A DNA stretch of 64,000 nucleotides from Bacillus_BD oryzisoli_A (GCF_043641075.1 NZ_JBHZRC010000001.1:1817532-1881531); one strand, 5' to 3'. Counted from the first letter of the stretch, positions 16,131-25,442 are shown. Numbers and translations: made by a program. The notes: generated from the sequence alone by a model not told the origin.

Positions 16131-17860
16131 GGCTTTTTCAAATCTATATCATTCCGTATGTAAAACAATTTAAACAATCTATCCTGTTGGCTATTCTCTT
16201 TGGTGTCTTAACCGTAATCGGAGCCTCCATGCTCACCTTTACTTCCGGATACTTGATTTCACGTGCCGCACAAAGACCAGAAAATATTTTACTAGTCTAT
16301 GTGCCTGTAGTATTGGTCCGCACGTTTGGAATATCCCGTGCTGTTACCCATTATATTCAACGGCTAATCGGACATGATGCCGTATTAAAAATTCTTTCGC
16401 AAATGCGTGTTAAGCTTTATGGAATATTAGAACCACAGGCCCTTTTTATCCGAACCCGATTTCAAACAGGTGATTTACTAGGAACTTTAGCAGATGATAT
16501 AGAACATCTGCAGGATGTGTATATTCGAACAATCCTGCCAACCTTTATTGGATTGTTTTTATTTGTTGCATCCATTATCTCACTAGCATTATTTGATTGG
16601 ATTTTCGCCTTGTGGATTACTTTTTGTTTAAGTATTATCGTAATCCTGTACCCTCTCTTTTCACTTTATTTACTGAAAAAACGTCAAATTGAGCAAAAGA
16701 AAATTCGCAGTCGACTCTATCAATCATTAACAGATGCTGTTTTCGGACTGGGAGATTGGATTATTAGTGGACAAAAGGAACGGTTTTTCTCTCAATTTTC
16801 TGCTTTACTGCAGGCAAATAATAAGATAGATAGGAAGCTTCGTCATTGGAATCAAACACGCACCTTCCAATTGCAGTTCATCACAGCCCTTATTCTTATT
16901 TCTGTTGGAGTTTGGGCAGGTAATCAAGCACAGGCCGGAGTAATCGCGCCTACCTATATTGCGGCGTTTACACTTGTGACACTGCCAATCGTGGAAGGAT
17001 TAGTTCCCATTTCACACGCTATTGAACGGATCCCAACTTATCTTGAATCGATGCAGAGGCTTGAGTCAATTAATAAGTATGTTCCTGCTGCTAGTCATGC
17101 TTTGGACGCTGCTCCTATTTCTGATACAGCGTATGTGGAACTAAAGGATGTTTATTATCGATATGAGAATGAACAAAAGGATGCACTCCAGAAGATTTCT
17201 TTTTCAATTCCACAAGGAGAGAAAATAGCACTCTTAGGAAAAAGCGGAGCAGGAAAGTCAACGTTAATCCAATTATTACTCGGTGCCATTTCCCCTTCTG
17301 CAGGGAGTATAAAAATCAATGAAAGCAATCCAGAAAACTACGGTGAGAATATTTTTGAAATGATTAGTGTCTTAAATCAGAAGCCTTATTTATTTGCAAC
17401 CAGCGTGAAGAATAATATTCGGCTGGGAAACCAAATGGCGACAGATGAAGAAATCGAAAACGTGATAAAGCAGGTTCAACTTGATGAGTATATTCATTCC
17501 CTTTCAAATGGTTTAGATACACAAATGGAAGAAACCGGACAACGTTTCTCCGGCGGTGAGCGGCAACGGATTGCTTTAGCTAGAATACTTTTAAAAAATA
17601 CACCTATCGTCATATTAGATGAACCAACAGTCGGACTCGATCCACAAACGGAAAGTCTATTACTTGATACTATTTTTACTGCACTTAAGGATAAAACGGT
17701 GATTTGGGTTACCCACCATTTAATTGGAATTGAAAAAATGAATCAAGTATTTTTTATTGATAAAGGAGCCATTACAATGAATGGTTCCCATGAAGAATTA
17801 ATAAAAACAAATGACCGCTACCGGCAGCTCTATTTATTGGATCGAGGACACTTAGAGTAA
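16127..17860 (+). CDS. cydC: Thiol reductant ABC exporter subunit CydC
   Basis: The second half of the heterodimeric exporter, 577 residues. The membrane domain covers roughly residues 1-320 and the ATPase the rest, with Walker A GKSGAGKST, signature FSGGERQR and Walker B IVILDEPTVGLD. A conserved TSGYLISRAAQRP segment in the first helices is typical of CydC. The GTG start is within GTGA, overlapping the preceding stop codon by four bases. A strong terminator ends the operon. Confidence 0.93.
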   Translation: MRLFQIYIIPYVKQFKQSILLAILFGVLTVIGASMLTFTSGYLISRAAQRPENILLVYVPVVLVRTFGISRAVTHYIQRLIGHDAVLKILSQMRVKLYGILEPQALFIRTRFQTGDLLGTLADDIEHLQDVYIRTILPTFIGLFLFVASIISLALFDWIFALWITFCLSIIVILYPLFSLYLLKKRQIEQKKIRSRLYQSLTDAVFGLGDWIISGQKERFFSQFSALLQANNKIDRKLRHWNQTRTFQLQFITALILISVGVWAGNQAQAGVIAPTYIAAFTLVTLPIVEGLVPISHAIERIPTYLESMQRLESINKYVPAASHALDAAPISDTAYVELKDVYYRYENEQKDALQKISFSIPQGEKIALLGKSGAGKSTLIQLLLGAISPSAGSIKINESNPENYGENIFEMISVLNQKPYLFATSVKNNIRLGNQMATDEEIENVIKQVQLDEYIHSLSNGLDTQMEETGQRFSGGERQRIALARILLKNTPIVILDEPTVGLDPQTESLLLDTIFTALKDKTVIWVTHHLIGIEKMNQVFFIDKGAITMNGSHEELIKTNDRYRQLYLLDRGHLE

Positions 17861-17872
17861 CTTTGTAACAGC

Positions 17873-17927
17873 AAAAAAAGGGTGGAATTACGTATCTATG
17901 GATACTGTAATTCCGCCCTTTTTTTAC
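17873..17927 (+). terminator. Terminator of the cyd operon
   Basis: A 16-bp stem AAAAGGGTGGAATTAC / GTAATTCCGCCCTTTT with one G-T pair and a 14-base loop, followed by T residues. Confidence 0.9.
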
Positions 17928-18033
17928 TTGACTGTGTATAGGCAGTGATAGTAACTGTTAGCTTGATTGAAGTGCCTGGAAGGGAAATCAACAAATCAGA
18001 TTTACAGACTCTTTTATTTAACAGACTGCAAAA

Positions 18034-19329
18034 TTAAACTAAATAGATAAAGTAGCATATGAATGCAGCACATAGGCAGTACATGATTGGATGTATCTCA
18101 CGGGCCTTTCCAAGTGCAATATTTGTAATCGGATAAAGAATAAAACCTAAAGCAATTCCAGTCGCCACACTATAGGTAAGTGGCATCATCAAAATAGTAA
18201 TAAACACCGGGATGGCAATTTCAAGCTTATTCCATTCTATTTGCTTAACTTCCATTGACATTAAAGCACCAACAATAATTAGTGCAGGAGCTGTTACACC
18301 TGCTGTTACGACTGATAATAATGGTGAAAACAGTAACGCAACGGCAAAACAAAGCGAAATAACAATAGATGTAAAGCCTGTTCTCCCCCCCGCAGCAATT
18401 CCAGAGCTGGATTCAATCATGGATGCAGTTGTTGAAGTCCCTAGTACAGCCCCAAAAACAGTTGATGCAGCATCAGCCAACAGAGCCTTTCCTGCATTCG
18501 GAATTTCATTATTTTTCACTAACCCTGCTTGGCTGGCAATAGCAATAAGTGCACCCGCTGTATCAAAGAAGGCAACAAATAAAAATGTGAAAATAACAGC
18601 AAGCATGTCCGGTGTAAAAATTTGATCAAGATGACGGAAAACTTCTCCGAATGTTGGTGTCAGGCTTGGTACAGCCCCAATGATTTGCTTAGGTGTATCA
18701 ATAATGCCAAACACCATACCAACAATTGTTGATATAACCATTCCATAAAATATTGCTCCTTTAACCCCGCGAACAAGGAGAATAACCGTTAATACAAAAC
18801 AAAAAATCGTTAACAAGGTTGCCGTTGATTTAAGATCGCCAATGGAAACAAAGGTTGCCTCATTAGCAACAATTAATCCCCCATTTTTCAATCCAATAAA
18901 AGCAATAAAAAAGCCAATTCCCGCTGCAATGGCATGTTTTAAATCCTTTGGAATAATATTAATAATTTTTTCCCGTATCTTTAATAAACTTAATATGACA
19001 AATAATATCCCTGACACAAAAACTCCAGTTAAAGCTGTTTGCCAGGGAATATTCATGCTAATACAGACTGAGAATGTGAAAAATGAATTCAATCCCATAC
19101 TTGGTGCAATGCCGATGGGATAATTTGCAATAATCCCAATTAATAAAGAGCCAATAATAGCGGATAATGCAGTTGCCGTAAATACAGCACCCTGATCCAT
19201 CCCGGATTGACTAAGAATGATCGGATTAACAACTAATATGTATGCCATTGATAAAAATGTTGTAAGTCCTGCTATCGTCTCTTGACGATAATTCGTATTT
19301 CTACTGACAAACTGAAAATACTCTTTCAT
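18034..19329 (-). CDS. Guanine/hypoxanthine permease, AzgA (NCS2) family
   Basis: A 431-residue purine permease with about 12 membrane segments. Conserved stretches are ETIAGLTTFLSMAYILVVNP at the start, GIAPSMGLNSFF, and the GTSTTASMIESSSGIAAGGRTG loop of the AzgA family. B. subtilis PbuG/PbuO are relatives. The frame continues upstream to 19401, but that part overlaps the riboswitch terminator. The ribosome site GGAGGAG sets the ATG at 19329. A guanine-class riboswitch in its leader supports a role in guanine or hypoxanthine uptake. Confidence 0.93.
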   Translation of the reverse strand: MKEYFQFVSRNTNYRQETIAGLTTFLSMAYILVVNPIILSQSGMDQGAVFTATALSAIIGSLLIGIIANYPIGIAPSMGLNSFFTFSVCISMNIPWQTALTGVFVSGILFVILSLLKIREKIINIIPKDLKHAIAAGIGFFIAFIGLKNGGLIVANEATFVSIGDLKSTATLLTIFCFVLTVILLVRGVKGAIFYGMVISTIVGMVFGIIDTPKQIIGAVPSLTPTFGEVFRHLDQIFTPDMLAVIFTFLFVAFFDTAGALIAIASQAGLVKNNEIPNAGKALLADAASTVFGAVLGTSTTASMIESSSGIAAGGRTGFTSIVISLCFAVALLFSPLLSVVTAGVTAPALIIVGALMSMEVKQIEWNKLEIAIPVFITILMMPLTYSVATGIALGFILYPITNIALGKAREIHPIMYCLCAAFICYFIYLV

Positions 19330-19384
19330 GCTGTCTCCTCCAATGATGAATGAATAAATGAAATAAATAATACTTGCAGGCCAA

Positions 19385-19414
19385 TAAAAAAAGCCACACA
19401 TATTATGCGCAGCT
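19385..19414 (-). terminator. Riboswitch-controlled terminator
   Basis: On the minus strand AGCTGCGCAT pairs with ATGTGTGGCT (three G-T pairs), loop AAT, then seven T residues, upstream of the permease start. A second hairpin, AAGGAAATTTA / TAAATTTCCTT (19423-19463), overlaps the 3' side of the aptamer P1 stem and may be the antiterminator or a linker structure. Confidence 0.65.
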
Positions 19415-19460
19415 GCAGATGAAAGGAAATTTAATCAGATAGCATTATCAGAATAAATTT

Positions 19461-19529
19461 CCTTGTAGTCTAGCTATTTACGGCAGCTTGGTAGAAACAT
19501 TCAGACCTTATTTCTGAATATATACAAGG
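19461..19529 (-). ncRNA. Purine riboswitch aptamer, guanine class
   Basis: On the minus strand the P1 arms CCTTGTA and TACAAGG enclose a P2 hairpin (TTCAGA...TCTGAA), the junction GTTTCTACC, a P3 hairpin with the loop CCGTAAAT, and GACTAC before the closing P1 arm. These are the invariant junction and loop sequences of the purine aptamer. The C in GACTAC at the ligand-pairing position indicates guanine/hypoxanthine rather than adenine. It precedes the AzgA permease and a terminator hairpin, so ligand binding should switch transcription off. The rest of the 480-bp gap shows nothing else clear. Confidence 0.95.
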
Positions 19530-19812
19530 AATAGTAAGCAGAAGCGGCTTGTTTAGCCTCTTCAAACTTAAGTTTGATAGGTATAATTTCGTTCATTCTA
19601 GCAGACACATATTAAGCCAGTCAATTCTTTAATGTATTCAGGATATTATAATAAATTTCAATTATCTAACAGATGTTTACCAACCAAAATACATTGGTAA
19701 TAAACTCCTTTCAAGGCTTCTCTTTATTATTATGTATGAATTTATGATAAAATATGAATAAATGAAAATAGTTGCAATAGAGACTTTTTACATAAATGAA
19801 GGGGGAAATTGG

Positions 19813-20706
19813 ATGGAGTCAATGCCACAAGATGTAATTGCAGAAATAAACCATAAGAAGTTAACCGCTGTACAAATTGTCAAAAGAGCCTTTTTTATTA
19901 TTATCGGGGCAGTATTAATGGGCGTAGGCCTTGAGGAATTTCTTGTCCCCAACAAAATCCTTGACGGAGGAATTGTTGGAATCTCGATTATTTTATCCCA
20001 TTTAACTGGCTTTAAATTGGGACTCTTTATTTTCATCTTAAATATTCCATTTTTTTATATTGGCTATAAACAAATTGGAAAAACCTTCGCATTATCTACT
20101 CTTTTAGGAATTACCATTCTATCATTCACAACCTCATTACTTCATGAAGTACCTGTTTTCACAAATGACCCTTTGCTGGCAACCGTTTTTGGAGGAATTG
20201 TATTAGGAGCGGGCGTCGGAACAGTTATCCGCTTCGGAGGATCTTTGGACGGTACTGAAATTATGGCCATCCTTGTCAATAAAAAGCTGCCATTTTCCGT
20301 TGGAGAAGTCGTCATGTTCTTTAATATTTTCATTTTCGGTATTGCAGGCTTCGTATTTGGCTGGGATCGAGCCATGTACTCTCTAATTGCTTATTTCATC
20401 GCTTATAAAGTTATCGATATTATGATCATAGGATTCGATGAATCAAAATCAGCTTGGATTATCAGTGATGATCATAAAAACCTAGGGGATGCTATTTTAG
20501 CCCGTTTAGGTCGTGGTGTTACGTATCTAACTGGTGAAGGAGCCTACACAGGCGACGACAAAAAGGTCATTTTCTGTGTTATCACAAGATTAGAGGAAGC
20601 AAAGCTAAAGTCCATAGTAGAAGAAATTGATCCCTCTGCATTCCTCGCAGTCGCAAACATTTCAGAAGTCCGCGGAGGAAGATTCAAAAAACGTGCAATC
20701 CACTAA
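19813..20706 (+). CDS. YitT family membrane protein with DUF2179 domain
   Basis: A 297-residue protein with about five to six membrane segments in the first 200 residues (DUF161/YitT, starting GAVLMGVGLEEFLVPNKILDGG) and a soluble C-terminal DUF2179 domain (about 210-295). The function is unknown. B. subtilis has several paralogs (YitT, YpjC, YqfU, YvjA type), and the C-terminal domain has a possible ligand-binding fold. The frame opens at 19762, but GAAGGGGG sets the start at the ATG at 19813. The gene stands alone and shares a terminator with the convergent gene on its right. Confidence 0.87.
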   Translation: MESMPQDVIAEINHKKLTAVQIVKRAFFIIIGAVLMGVGLEEFLVPNKILDGGIVGISIILSHLTGFKLGLFIFILNIPFFYIGYKQIGKTFALSTLLGITILSFTTSLLHEVPVFTNDPLLATVFGGIVLGAGVGTVIRFGGSLDGTEIMAILVNKKLPFSVGEVVMFFNIFIFGIAGFVFGWDRAMYSLIAYFIAYKVIDIMIIGFDESKSAWIISDDHKNLGDAILARLGRGVTYLTGEGAYTGDDKKVIFCVITRLEEAKLKSIVEEIDPSAFLAVANISEVRGGRFKKRAIH

Positions 20707-20738
20707 AAAAAGCTGAGATCATCCACTCAGCTTTTTTC
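20705..20738. terminator. Bidirectional terminator
   Basis: Stem AAAAAAGCTGAG / CTCAGCTTTTTT with a 9-base loop between the YitT and AI-2E family genes. The stop codon of the minus-strand gene lies inside it. Confidence 0.92.
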
Positions 20739-21761
20739 TGTATGATTCATGACATCCTTTTCTTCGCGATTTGTAACCTCAAACACATCAAGGAAGAAAA
20801 CAAAAATCGGAATACCAATAATCAATCCCCAAACTCCAAAGAAATGCTCAGAGAAGATTAACACAATAAATGTATAAAAAATAGGAAGATCTGTTTTTGA
20901 ACTCATAAGCTTTGGATTTAAAATATACGCCTCAATTGCGTGGATAATTGCAACGGTGATTAAAATATATACAACCTGGATAAATCCGCCGATTGTATAA
21001 GCAATAAGGCTAAGCGGGATAAGTGAGATAATTACCCCTGCAACGGGAATTAATCCAAGGAAGAAAATCATAATCGCTAATCCAAACAATTGTGGGAAGT
21101 CCATGATTGAAAGTGCAATTATAGATAGAACGCAATTTACAATCGCAATAATAAACTGTGCTTCAATAACCTTCCCAAACGTACGGGCAAATTTCCCGCC
21201 AAAATATGCAATCTCTTTATAAAAGGCAGCCAGCTTGCTATGCTGAAATTTCTGTGTAAAAGTGATCAGCCTTGGTTTTTCTAATAAAAAGAATAAACTA
21301 AGCAGCAACGCTAGAAATACCTGTAAGGCCAATTGACTGAAATTAGTGAAATAGCTAATGACAAAGGTCAGTCCCTGCTCTAAATATTGAGAAATTTGGT
21401 TTTTCTCTAAAAGACTTACTAGGTAGTTCATAATAGCATTCTCTTGCGGTTGTTTATAAAAGGCCGTAACCTGTTTGATCAGTTCTGTAATTTCATAAAG
21501 TACAATTGGTAAATATTTCACAATTCCATATGATAGCAATCCAACAATAAGCGTATAGGAGACTAATACCGTTAACTTCCTATTGATGGGGAGTATTTTG
21601 GTAACAAAAGTTACTAAACGATCCATTAAAAAGGAGAAAATAAATGTCAGCAGAATAAAATTTATCATGCTTTTCATGCTGTATAAAATCAGAACGATAA
21701 GAACAAAAATGAAAATCCTTTTTATTCCTTTATTTTGTAATAATTTCGTAAGTTCGTTCAT
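20727..21761 (-). CDS. AI-2E family transporter-like membrane protein
   Basis: A 344-residue polytopic protein of the AI-2E exporter/PerM family, related to B. subtilis YhdT/YueF/YtvI-type permeases. Hydrophobic segments cluster at residues 10-80, 140-170 and 200-320, with the family pattern GLIPVAGVIISLIPLSLIAY and the closing GLIIGIPIFVFFLDVF. Members export diverse solutes, including Na+ in some cases; the substrate here is unknown. The ATG at 21761 follows AAAGGGG. The gene runs opposite to the neighbouring CorC gene, whose promoter lies in the 350-bp gap. Confidence 0.87.
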   Translation of the reverse strand: MNELTKLLQNKGIKRIFIFVLIVLILYSMKSMINFILLTFIFSFLMDRLVTFVTKILPINRKLTVLVSYTLIVGLLSYGIVKYLPIVLYEITELIKQVTAFYKQPQENAIMNYLVSLLEKNQISQYLEQGLTFVISYFTNFSQLALQVFLALLLSLFFLLEKPRLITFTQKFQHSKLAAFYKEIAYFGGKFARTFGKVIEAQFIIAIVNCVLSIIALSIMDFPQLFGLAIMIFFLGLIPVAGVIISLIPLSLIAYTIGGFIQVVYILITVAIIHAIEAYILNPKLMSSKTDLPIFYTFIVLIFSEHFFGVWGLIIGIPIFVFFLDVFEVTNREEKDVMNHTEKS

Positions 21762-21907
21762 AATTCATCCCCTTTTTCTAATACCTTACAGGTTCTGATC
21801 TTCAACATAAGTTAGAGCAATCTTGTTATATTAATATTAGCTGATTTTCATTCATACGTATAGGCAAATTAAAGAAAACCACTTCCGTTTTTCTCTGCCC
21901 CATACTA

Positions 21908-21937
21908 TTCAACATGAAAATGTCAGTATGCTATAAT
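21908..21937 (+). promoter_or_regulatory. Sigma-A promoter of the second CorC paralog
   Basis: TTCAAC (21908-21913) and TATAAT (21932-21937, with TGC before it) are 18 bp apart. Transcription from here gives a leader of about 170 bases before the TTG at 22114. The rest of the gap has no gene. Confidence 0.6.
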
Positions 21938-22080
21938 GAATCAATAAGAAAATAAATAATGGGTATAGTTTTATACTATATATTCTACTTGAAATCATTA
22001 AATAAAGACATAATATTACACGTATTCATATGAAAATTACTTGATGAAGATATTCACAGTAGATAATCTGTTTATTATTA

Positions 22081-22116
22081 GGAGGTGTATGCCTTACCCT
22101 GGTAAGGCTGCTATTG
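22081..22116 (+). promoter_or_regulatory. Distal Shine-Dalgarno, hairpin and TTG start of the second CorC paralog
   Basis: GGAGGTG (22081-22087) lies 26 bases before the TTG at 22114. Between them GCCTTACC pairs with GGTAAGGC (22091-22108) as an 18-base hairpin. If folded, the effective spacing is eight bases, which is optimal. The 3' arm of the hairpin also holds a second, weak AAGG site, which would be hidden when folded. Confidence 0.5.
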
Positions 22117-23445
22117 ATCACGATTAACCTACTTTTAATCGCTGTTTTAATCGCGTTAACTGCTTTTTTCGTTGCAACTGAATTTGCCATTGTCAAAGTA
22201 AGAAGCTCACGTATTAATCAATTAATTGAGGAAAATAAAGCTGGTGCGAAAGCAGCAAAACATGTTATTACGCATCTTGATGATTATTTATCCGCCTGTC
22301 AGCTTGGGATTACCATTACAGCTCTTGGTTTGGGCTGGCTTGGTGAGCCGACTGTTGAGAAAATTCTACACCCTATCTTCATTCAAATGCATTTGAATGA
22401 ATCCTTATCACATCTATTGTCTTTTCTCATTGCCTTCAGCTTCGTTACGTTTATTCATGTTGTTGTAGGTGAATTAGCACCGAAGACCATTGCTATTCAA
22501 AAGGCAGAAGAAATCACATTAGCCTTTGCAAAACCAATCATTTGGTTTTATAAGATTATGTTCCCTTTTATTTGGGTACTGAATGGATCTGCCAGACTGC
22601 TTACTGGTTTGTTTGGACTTAAGCCGGTCTCTGAGAATGAGTTAGCGCACTCAGAAGAAGAACTGCGAATTATTTTGTCTGAGAGCTATAAAAGCGGGGA
22701 AATTAATAAATCTGAACTAATTTATGTAAACAATATCTTTGAATTTGACAATCGTATTGCAAAAGAAATAATGGTGCCTCGTACAGAAATAGTCGGGATT
22801 CCATTGGAAGCAACTAAAGATGAAGTCCTCGCTATCATTAAGGAGGAAAAATATACACGATACCCAGTCATAAACGGTGATAAAGATAATATTGAAGGAA
22901 TAGTCAATATTAAAGAGCTGTTAACAGCCTCCTTTAATCACTCCTTTACTGATTCAAACAGCCCGATCATTCCATTTATCAAACCCGTTATTCGTGTCAT
23001 TGAAACCGTCCCGATACATGACCTTTTACTAAAAATGCAGAAGGAACGCTCACACTTGGCTATTTTACATGATGAGTACGGTGGAACTGCAGGTCTCGTC
23101 ACAGTTGAGGATATTATTGAGGAAATTGTTGGAGAAATACGTGATGAATTTGATACGGATGAAGTGGCAGATATTCAAAAAATCGCAGAACATCATTATA
23201 TTATTAGCGGCAAAGTATTGATGGAGGATGTAAATGATTTACTGGGTACAACCCTTTTGGAAGAAGATATCGATACATTAGGCGGCTGGTTTCTTTCTCA
23301 GCAATTTGACGTCCAATTAGGTAATCAAATATCTGCAGAGGGATTTACATTCACTGTCACTGAAATTGACGGTCACCATATCCAATTTATTGAAGTAAAA
23401 AAAATAACCGAATTAGAAATGAATCAAAAGGCTGACTCTGAATAA
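22114..23445 (+). CDS. CNNM/CorC (HlyC) family membrane protein, second paralog
   Basis: A 443-residue paralog of the protein at 10324, with the same order of DUF21 membrane domain, CBS pair and CorC_HlyC domain. Shared blocks include TAFFVATEFAIVKVRSSRIN, HSEEELRIILSESYK, MVPRTEIV and DEYGGTAGLVTVEDIIEEIVG. Magnesium or divalent cation export is likely by analogy with B. subtilis MpfA. It starts at TTG after an unusual leader. The terminator overlaps the stop codon. Unlike the first copy it has no regulator gene next to it and has its own promoter. Confidence 0.9.
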   Translation: MITINLLLIAVLIALTAFFVATEFAIVKVRSSRINQLIEENKAGAKAAKHVITHLDDYLSACQLGITITALGLGWLGEPTVEKILHPIFIQMHLNESLSHLLSFLIAFSFVTFIHVVVGELAPKTIAIQKAEEITLAFAKPIIWFYKIMFPFIWVLNGSARLLTGLFGLKPVSENELAHSEEELRIILSESYKSGEINKSELIYVNNIFEFDNRIAKEIMVPRTEIVGIPLEATKDEVLAIIKEEKYTRYPVINGDKDNIEGIVNIKELLTASFNHSFTDSNSPIIPFIKPVIRVIETVPIHDLLLKMQKERSHLAILHDEYGGTAGLVTVEDIIEEIVGEIRDEFDTDEVADIQKIAEHHYIISGKVLMEDVNDLLGTTLLEEDIDTLGGWFLSQQFDVQLGNQISAEGFTFTVTEIDGHHIQFIEVKKITELEMNQKADSE

Positions 23446-23463
23446 AAGAGCAGCCTTTTTTAA
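23427..23463 (+). terminator. Terminator of the second CorC paralog
   Basis: Stem AAAGGCTG(A)CTCT / AGAGCAGCCTTT with a single bulged A, followed by six T residues and overlapping the stop codon. Confidence 0.85.
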
Positions 23464-23546
23464 GCTTTGATAGTAAGCAATGCTAATAAAATCAACAGCG
23501 TTCATCAATTAGTTATTATATATTAAAAAGTTGCTAATACCAGATC

Positions 23547-24953
23547 TTAAATAAATTTTCGTTGAATATTTTTCCCATCATACGTAAATAGGATATGCCT
23601 TTCCTCGCTTACCGTTTCCAAATGGACTGCTCTTCCCCATAATTGATGAACATATGGAAGAACCTTTTCTAGGTAACGTAGATCTAATTCAATTCCTTCG
23701 TACCAATGCTTTAAATAGAGCTCTCCACTCTTCATATAATCGCCGTCATTCACCGTGAGATAAGGAAAACCGCCATTAACTCGCATGTTTACAAGCTGGT
23801 CACGGACTTGTTCCCATTCCTTTCCGACAATCTTATATTCCTTTCCTTGCTTTTGGAAAAGATACATATCTTCACGCATGACTAAGTCCTTTGTTAAATA
23901 ATTTCGTAAAAAGGAAATGTCTGATTCAATTTCACGAACCTCAAACATTTTTTCTCGCCCTGAACCAGCTACAACACCTCTTTTTTTCATTTCTTCTGTA
24001 GGGTTGTTAAAACGCTCTTCAATATCCTCATAAATTTTCAAACCTAAGTAATAGGGATTAATGCTTGTACGGGAAGGCTGTACAACGCCTGCATTTAGCT
24101 TGGCGAACTCCAGCGCCTCAGCACTTGTTAAATCCATTTCCCGCAAAATTCGCTGATGCCAATAGGAAGCCCATCCCTCATTCATAATTTTTGTTTCCAT
24201 TTGCGGCCAAAAATACAGCATTTCCTCCCGCATCATTGTTAGGATATCCCGCTGCCAATCGGTTAGTTCACGACTGTACGATTCAATAAACAATAATAAA
24301 TCCTTTTCAGGCCGCGGTGGGAATTGCCTTTGCTTCTTCTTATCCGAAGTTTGTGGCTTTGCTTCATCCAGTGACCATAAATCATCATACTGTGAAGGTT
24401 TTTTAACTTCTTCAAACTCAACATCCTCCAAATCCCACGAAAGCTTTGGCCGAATTAATGATGGATCTATGTGTTCTTCAATAGCAAGCACTGCGTCTAG
24501 AAATAGCTCTACCTCCTGTTTTCCATGAAGAATTTCATATTTTCTTATTCGATCAGCCGTTGCCGCCATACTCTCGACCATTTCCCTCTTTGTATTTTGG
24601 AAGCGAACATTATTCTTAAAGAAATCACAGTGTGCTAATACGTGAGCAACAATCAGTTTATTTTGAATAAGCGAGTTTGAATCAAGTAAAAAGGCATAGC
24701 AGGGATCTGAATTTATCACAAGCTCATAAATTTTAGATAAGCCAAGGTCATAATGAAGCTTCATTTTATGAAATTGCTTTCCAAAGCTCCAGTGTGAAAA
24801 ACGCGTAGGCATACCGTATGCCCCGAAAGTATAAATAATATCTGCTGGACATATTTCATAACGCATCGGATAGAAATCAAGCCCAAAACCCGTTGCGATC
24901 TCAGTTATCTCACCTATTGCATATTCAAGTTCTTTCCTTTCTGCTTCGTTCAT
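23547..24953 (-). CDS. spoVR: Stage V sporulation protein R
   Basis: A 468-residue cytoplasmic protein required for proper spore cortex formation in B. subtilis; the length is identical to that ortholog. It has the SpoVR family blocks YEICPADIIYTFGAYGMPTR, HVLAHCDFFKNN and NEGWASYWHQRI (the His-rich stretch of the family). Its biochemical role is not known. The frame extends to 24986, but the ribosome site GGGAGAG sets the ATG at 24953. A sigma-E type promoter lies directly upstream, at 24985-24992, in agreement with mother-cell expression. Confidence 0.95.
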   Translation of the reverse strand: MNEAERKELEYAIGEITEIATGFGLDFYPMRYEICPADIIYTFGAYGMPTRFSHWSFGKQFHKMKLHYDLGLSKIYELVINSDPCYAFLLDSNSLIQNKLIVAHVLAHCDFFKNNVRFQNTKREMVESMAATADRIRKYEILHGKQEVELFLDAVLAIEEHIDPSLIRPKLSWDLEDVEFEEVKKPSQYDDLWSLDEAKPQTSDKKKQRQFPPRPEKDLLLFIESYSRELTDWQRDILTMMREEMLYFWPQMETKIMNEGWASYWHQRILREMDLTSAEALEFAKLNAGVVQPSRTSINPYYLGLKIYEDIEERFNNPTEEMKKRGVVAGSGREKMFEVREIESDISFLRNYLTKDLVMREDMYLFQKQGKEYKIVGKEWEQVRDQLVNMRVNGGFPYLTVNDGDYMKSGELYLKHWYEGIELDLRYLEKVLPYVHQLWGRAVHLETVSEERHILFTYDGKNIQRKFI

Positions 24954-24984
24954 CCCACTCTCTCCCTTCATGCTTCCATATCTC

Positions 24985-24992
24985 AATGTATG
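24985..24992 (-). promoter_or_regulatory. Sigma-E-type -10 of spoVR
   Basis: The minus strand reads CATACATT, a perfect match to the sigma-E -10 (CATACANT), 31 bases before the spoVR ATG. About 14 bp further upstream TCATCTT is a weak -35. B. subtilis spoVR is a sigma-E gene. Confidence 0.55.
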
Positions 24993-25100
24993 AGGTAAAA
25001 AGCTGAAAGATGAATGTTTGTGTCAAGCAATTAAAGAAAAGCATGGGTGCCTTGCCAATCGGAAAGTTTGTTTATTCTTATCCGTCCAACATTTACACTG

Positions 25101-25127
25101 TAATATTTTCGCCTTCCTTCATACACT
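25101..25127 (+). promoter_or_regulatory. Sigma-E-like promoter of yhdB
   Basis: TAATATT (25101-25107) and CATACACT (25120-25127) resemble the sigma-E -35 and -10. The 12-bp spacer is two bases shorter than usual, so the call is tentative. It would run divergently from the spoVR promoter. Confidence 0.4.
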
Positions 25128-25168
25128 AATACTAACTCCTTAGAACAAAAGGAGGAGGAGAGGATTTG

Positions 25169-25420
25169 ATGACTATGGACTATGACCGAGCATTATATTA
25201 CACACACCGCTCGGAATGGGATAACTTATTAATCCTTATGGTAAGAACGTCTGATAATTTTTTGGCAAAGAAAATTGAACATTTTCTTCATGCCTATAAT
25301 TTTGAAAAGGATTATTCCATTATCGAAAAACATTTATATTCTTTACTAAGATATATTGATCATGCTCTTGAATTACATGATCGTGATATAGCAGACGAAA
25401 CATTATACATGCTGAAATGA
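25169..25420 (+). CDS. yhdB: YhdB-like small protein
   Basis: An 83-residue, predicted helical, acidic protein with the pattern YYTHRSEWDNLLILMVRTSDNFLAKKIEHFLHAYNFEKDY. It resembles B. subtilis YhdB, a small protein of unknown function. GGAGGAGGAGAGG sits upstream. A TTG at 25166 could also initiate, but the ATG at 25169 is preferred. The divergent arrangement with spoVR and the sigma-E-like promoter suggest a sporulation role, which is inference. Confidence 0.75.
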   Translation: MTMDYDRALYYTHRSEWDNLLILMVRTSDNFLAKKIEHFLHAYNFEKDYSIIEKHLYSLLRYIDHALELHDRDIADETLYMLK

Positions 25421-25442
25421 GTTCGTAGCAGTAAGAAAAACA

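Noticed and set aside
19330..19401. N-terminal extension of the purine permease
   Set aside because: It overlaps the riboswitch terminator; GGAGGAG supports the start at 19329.
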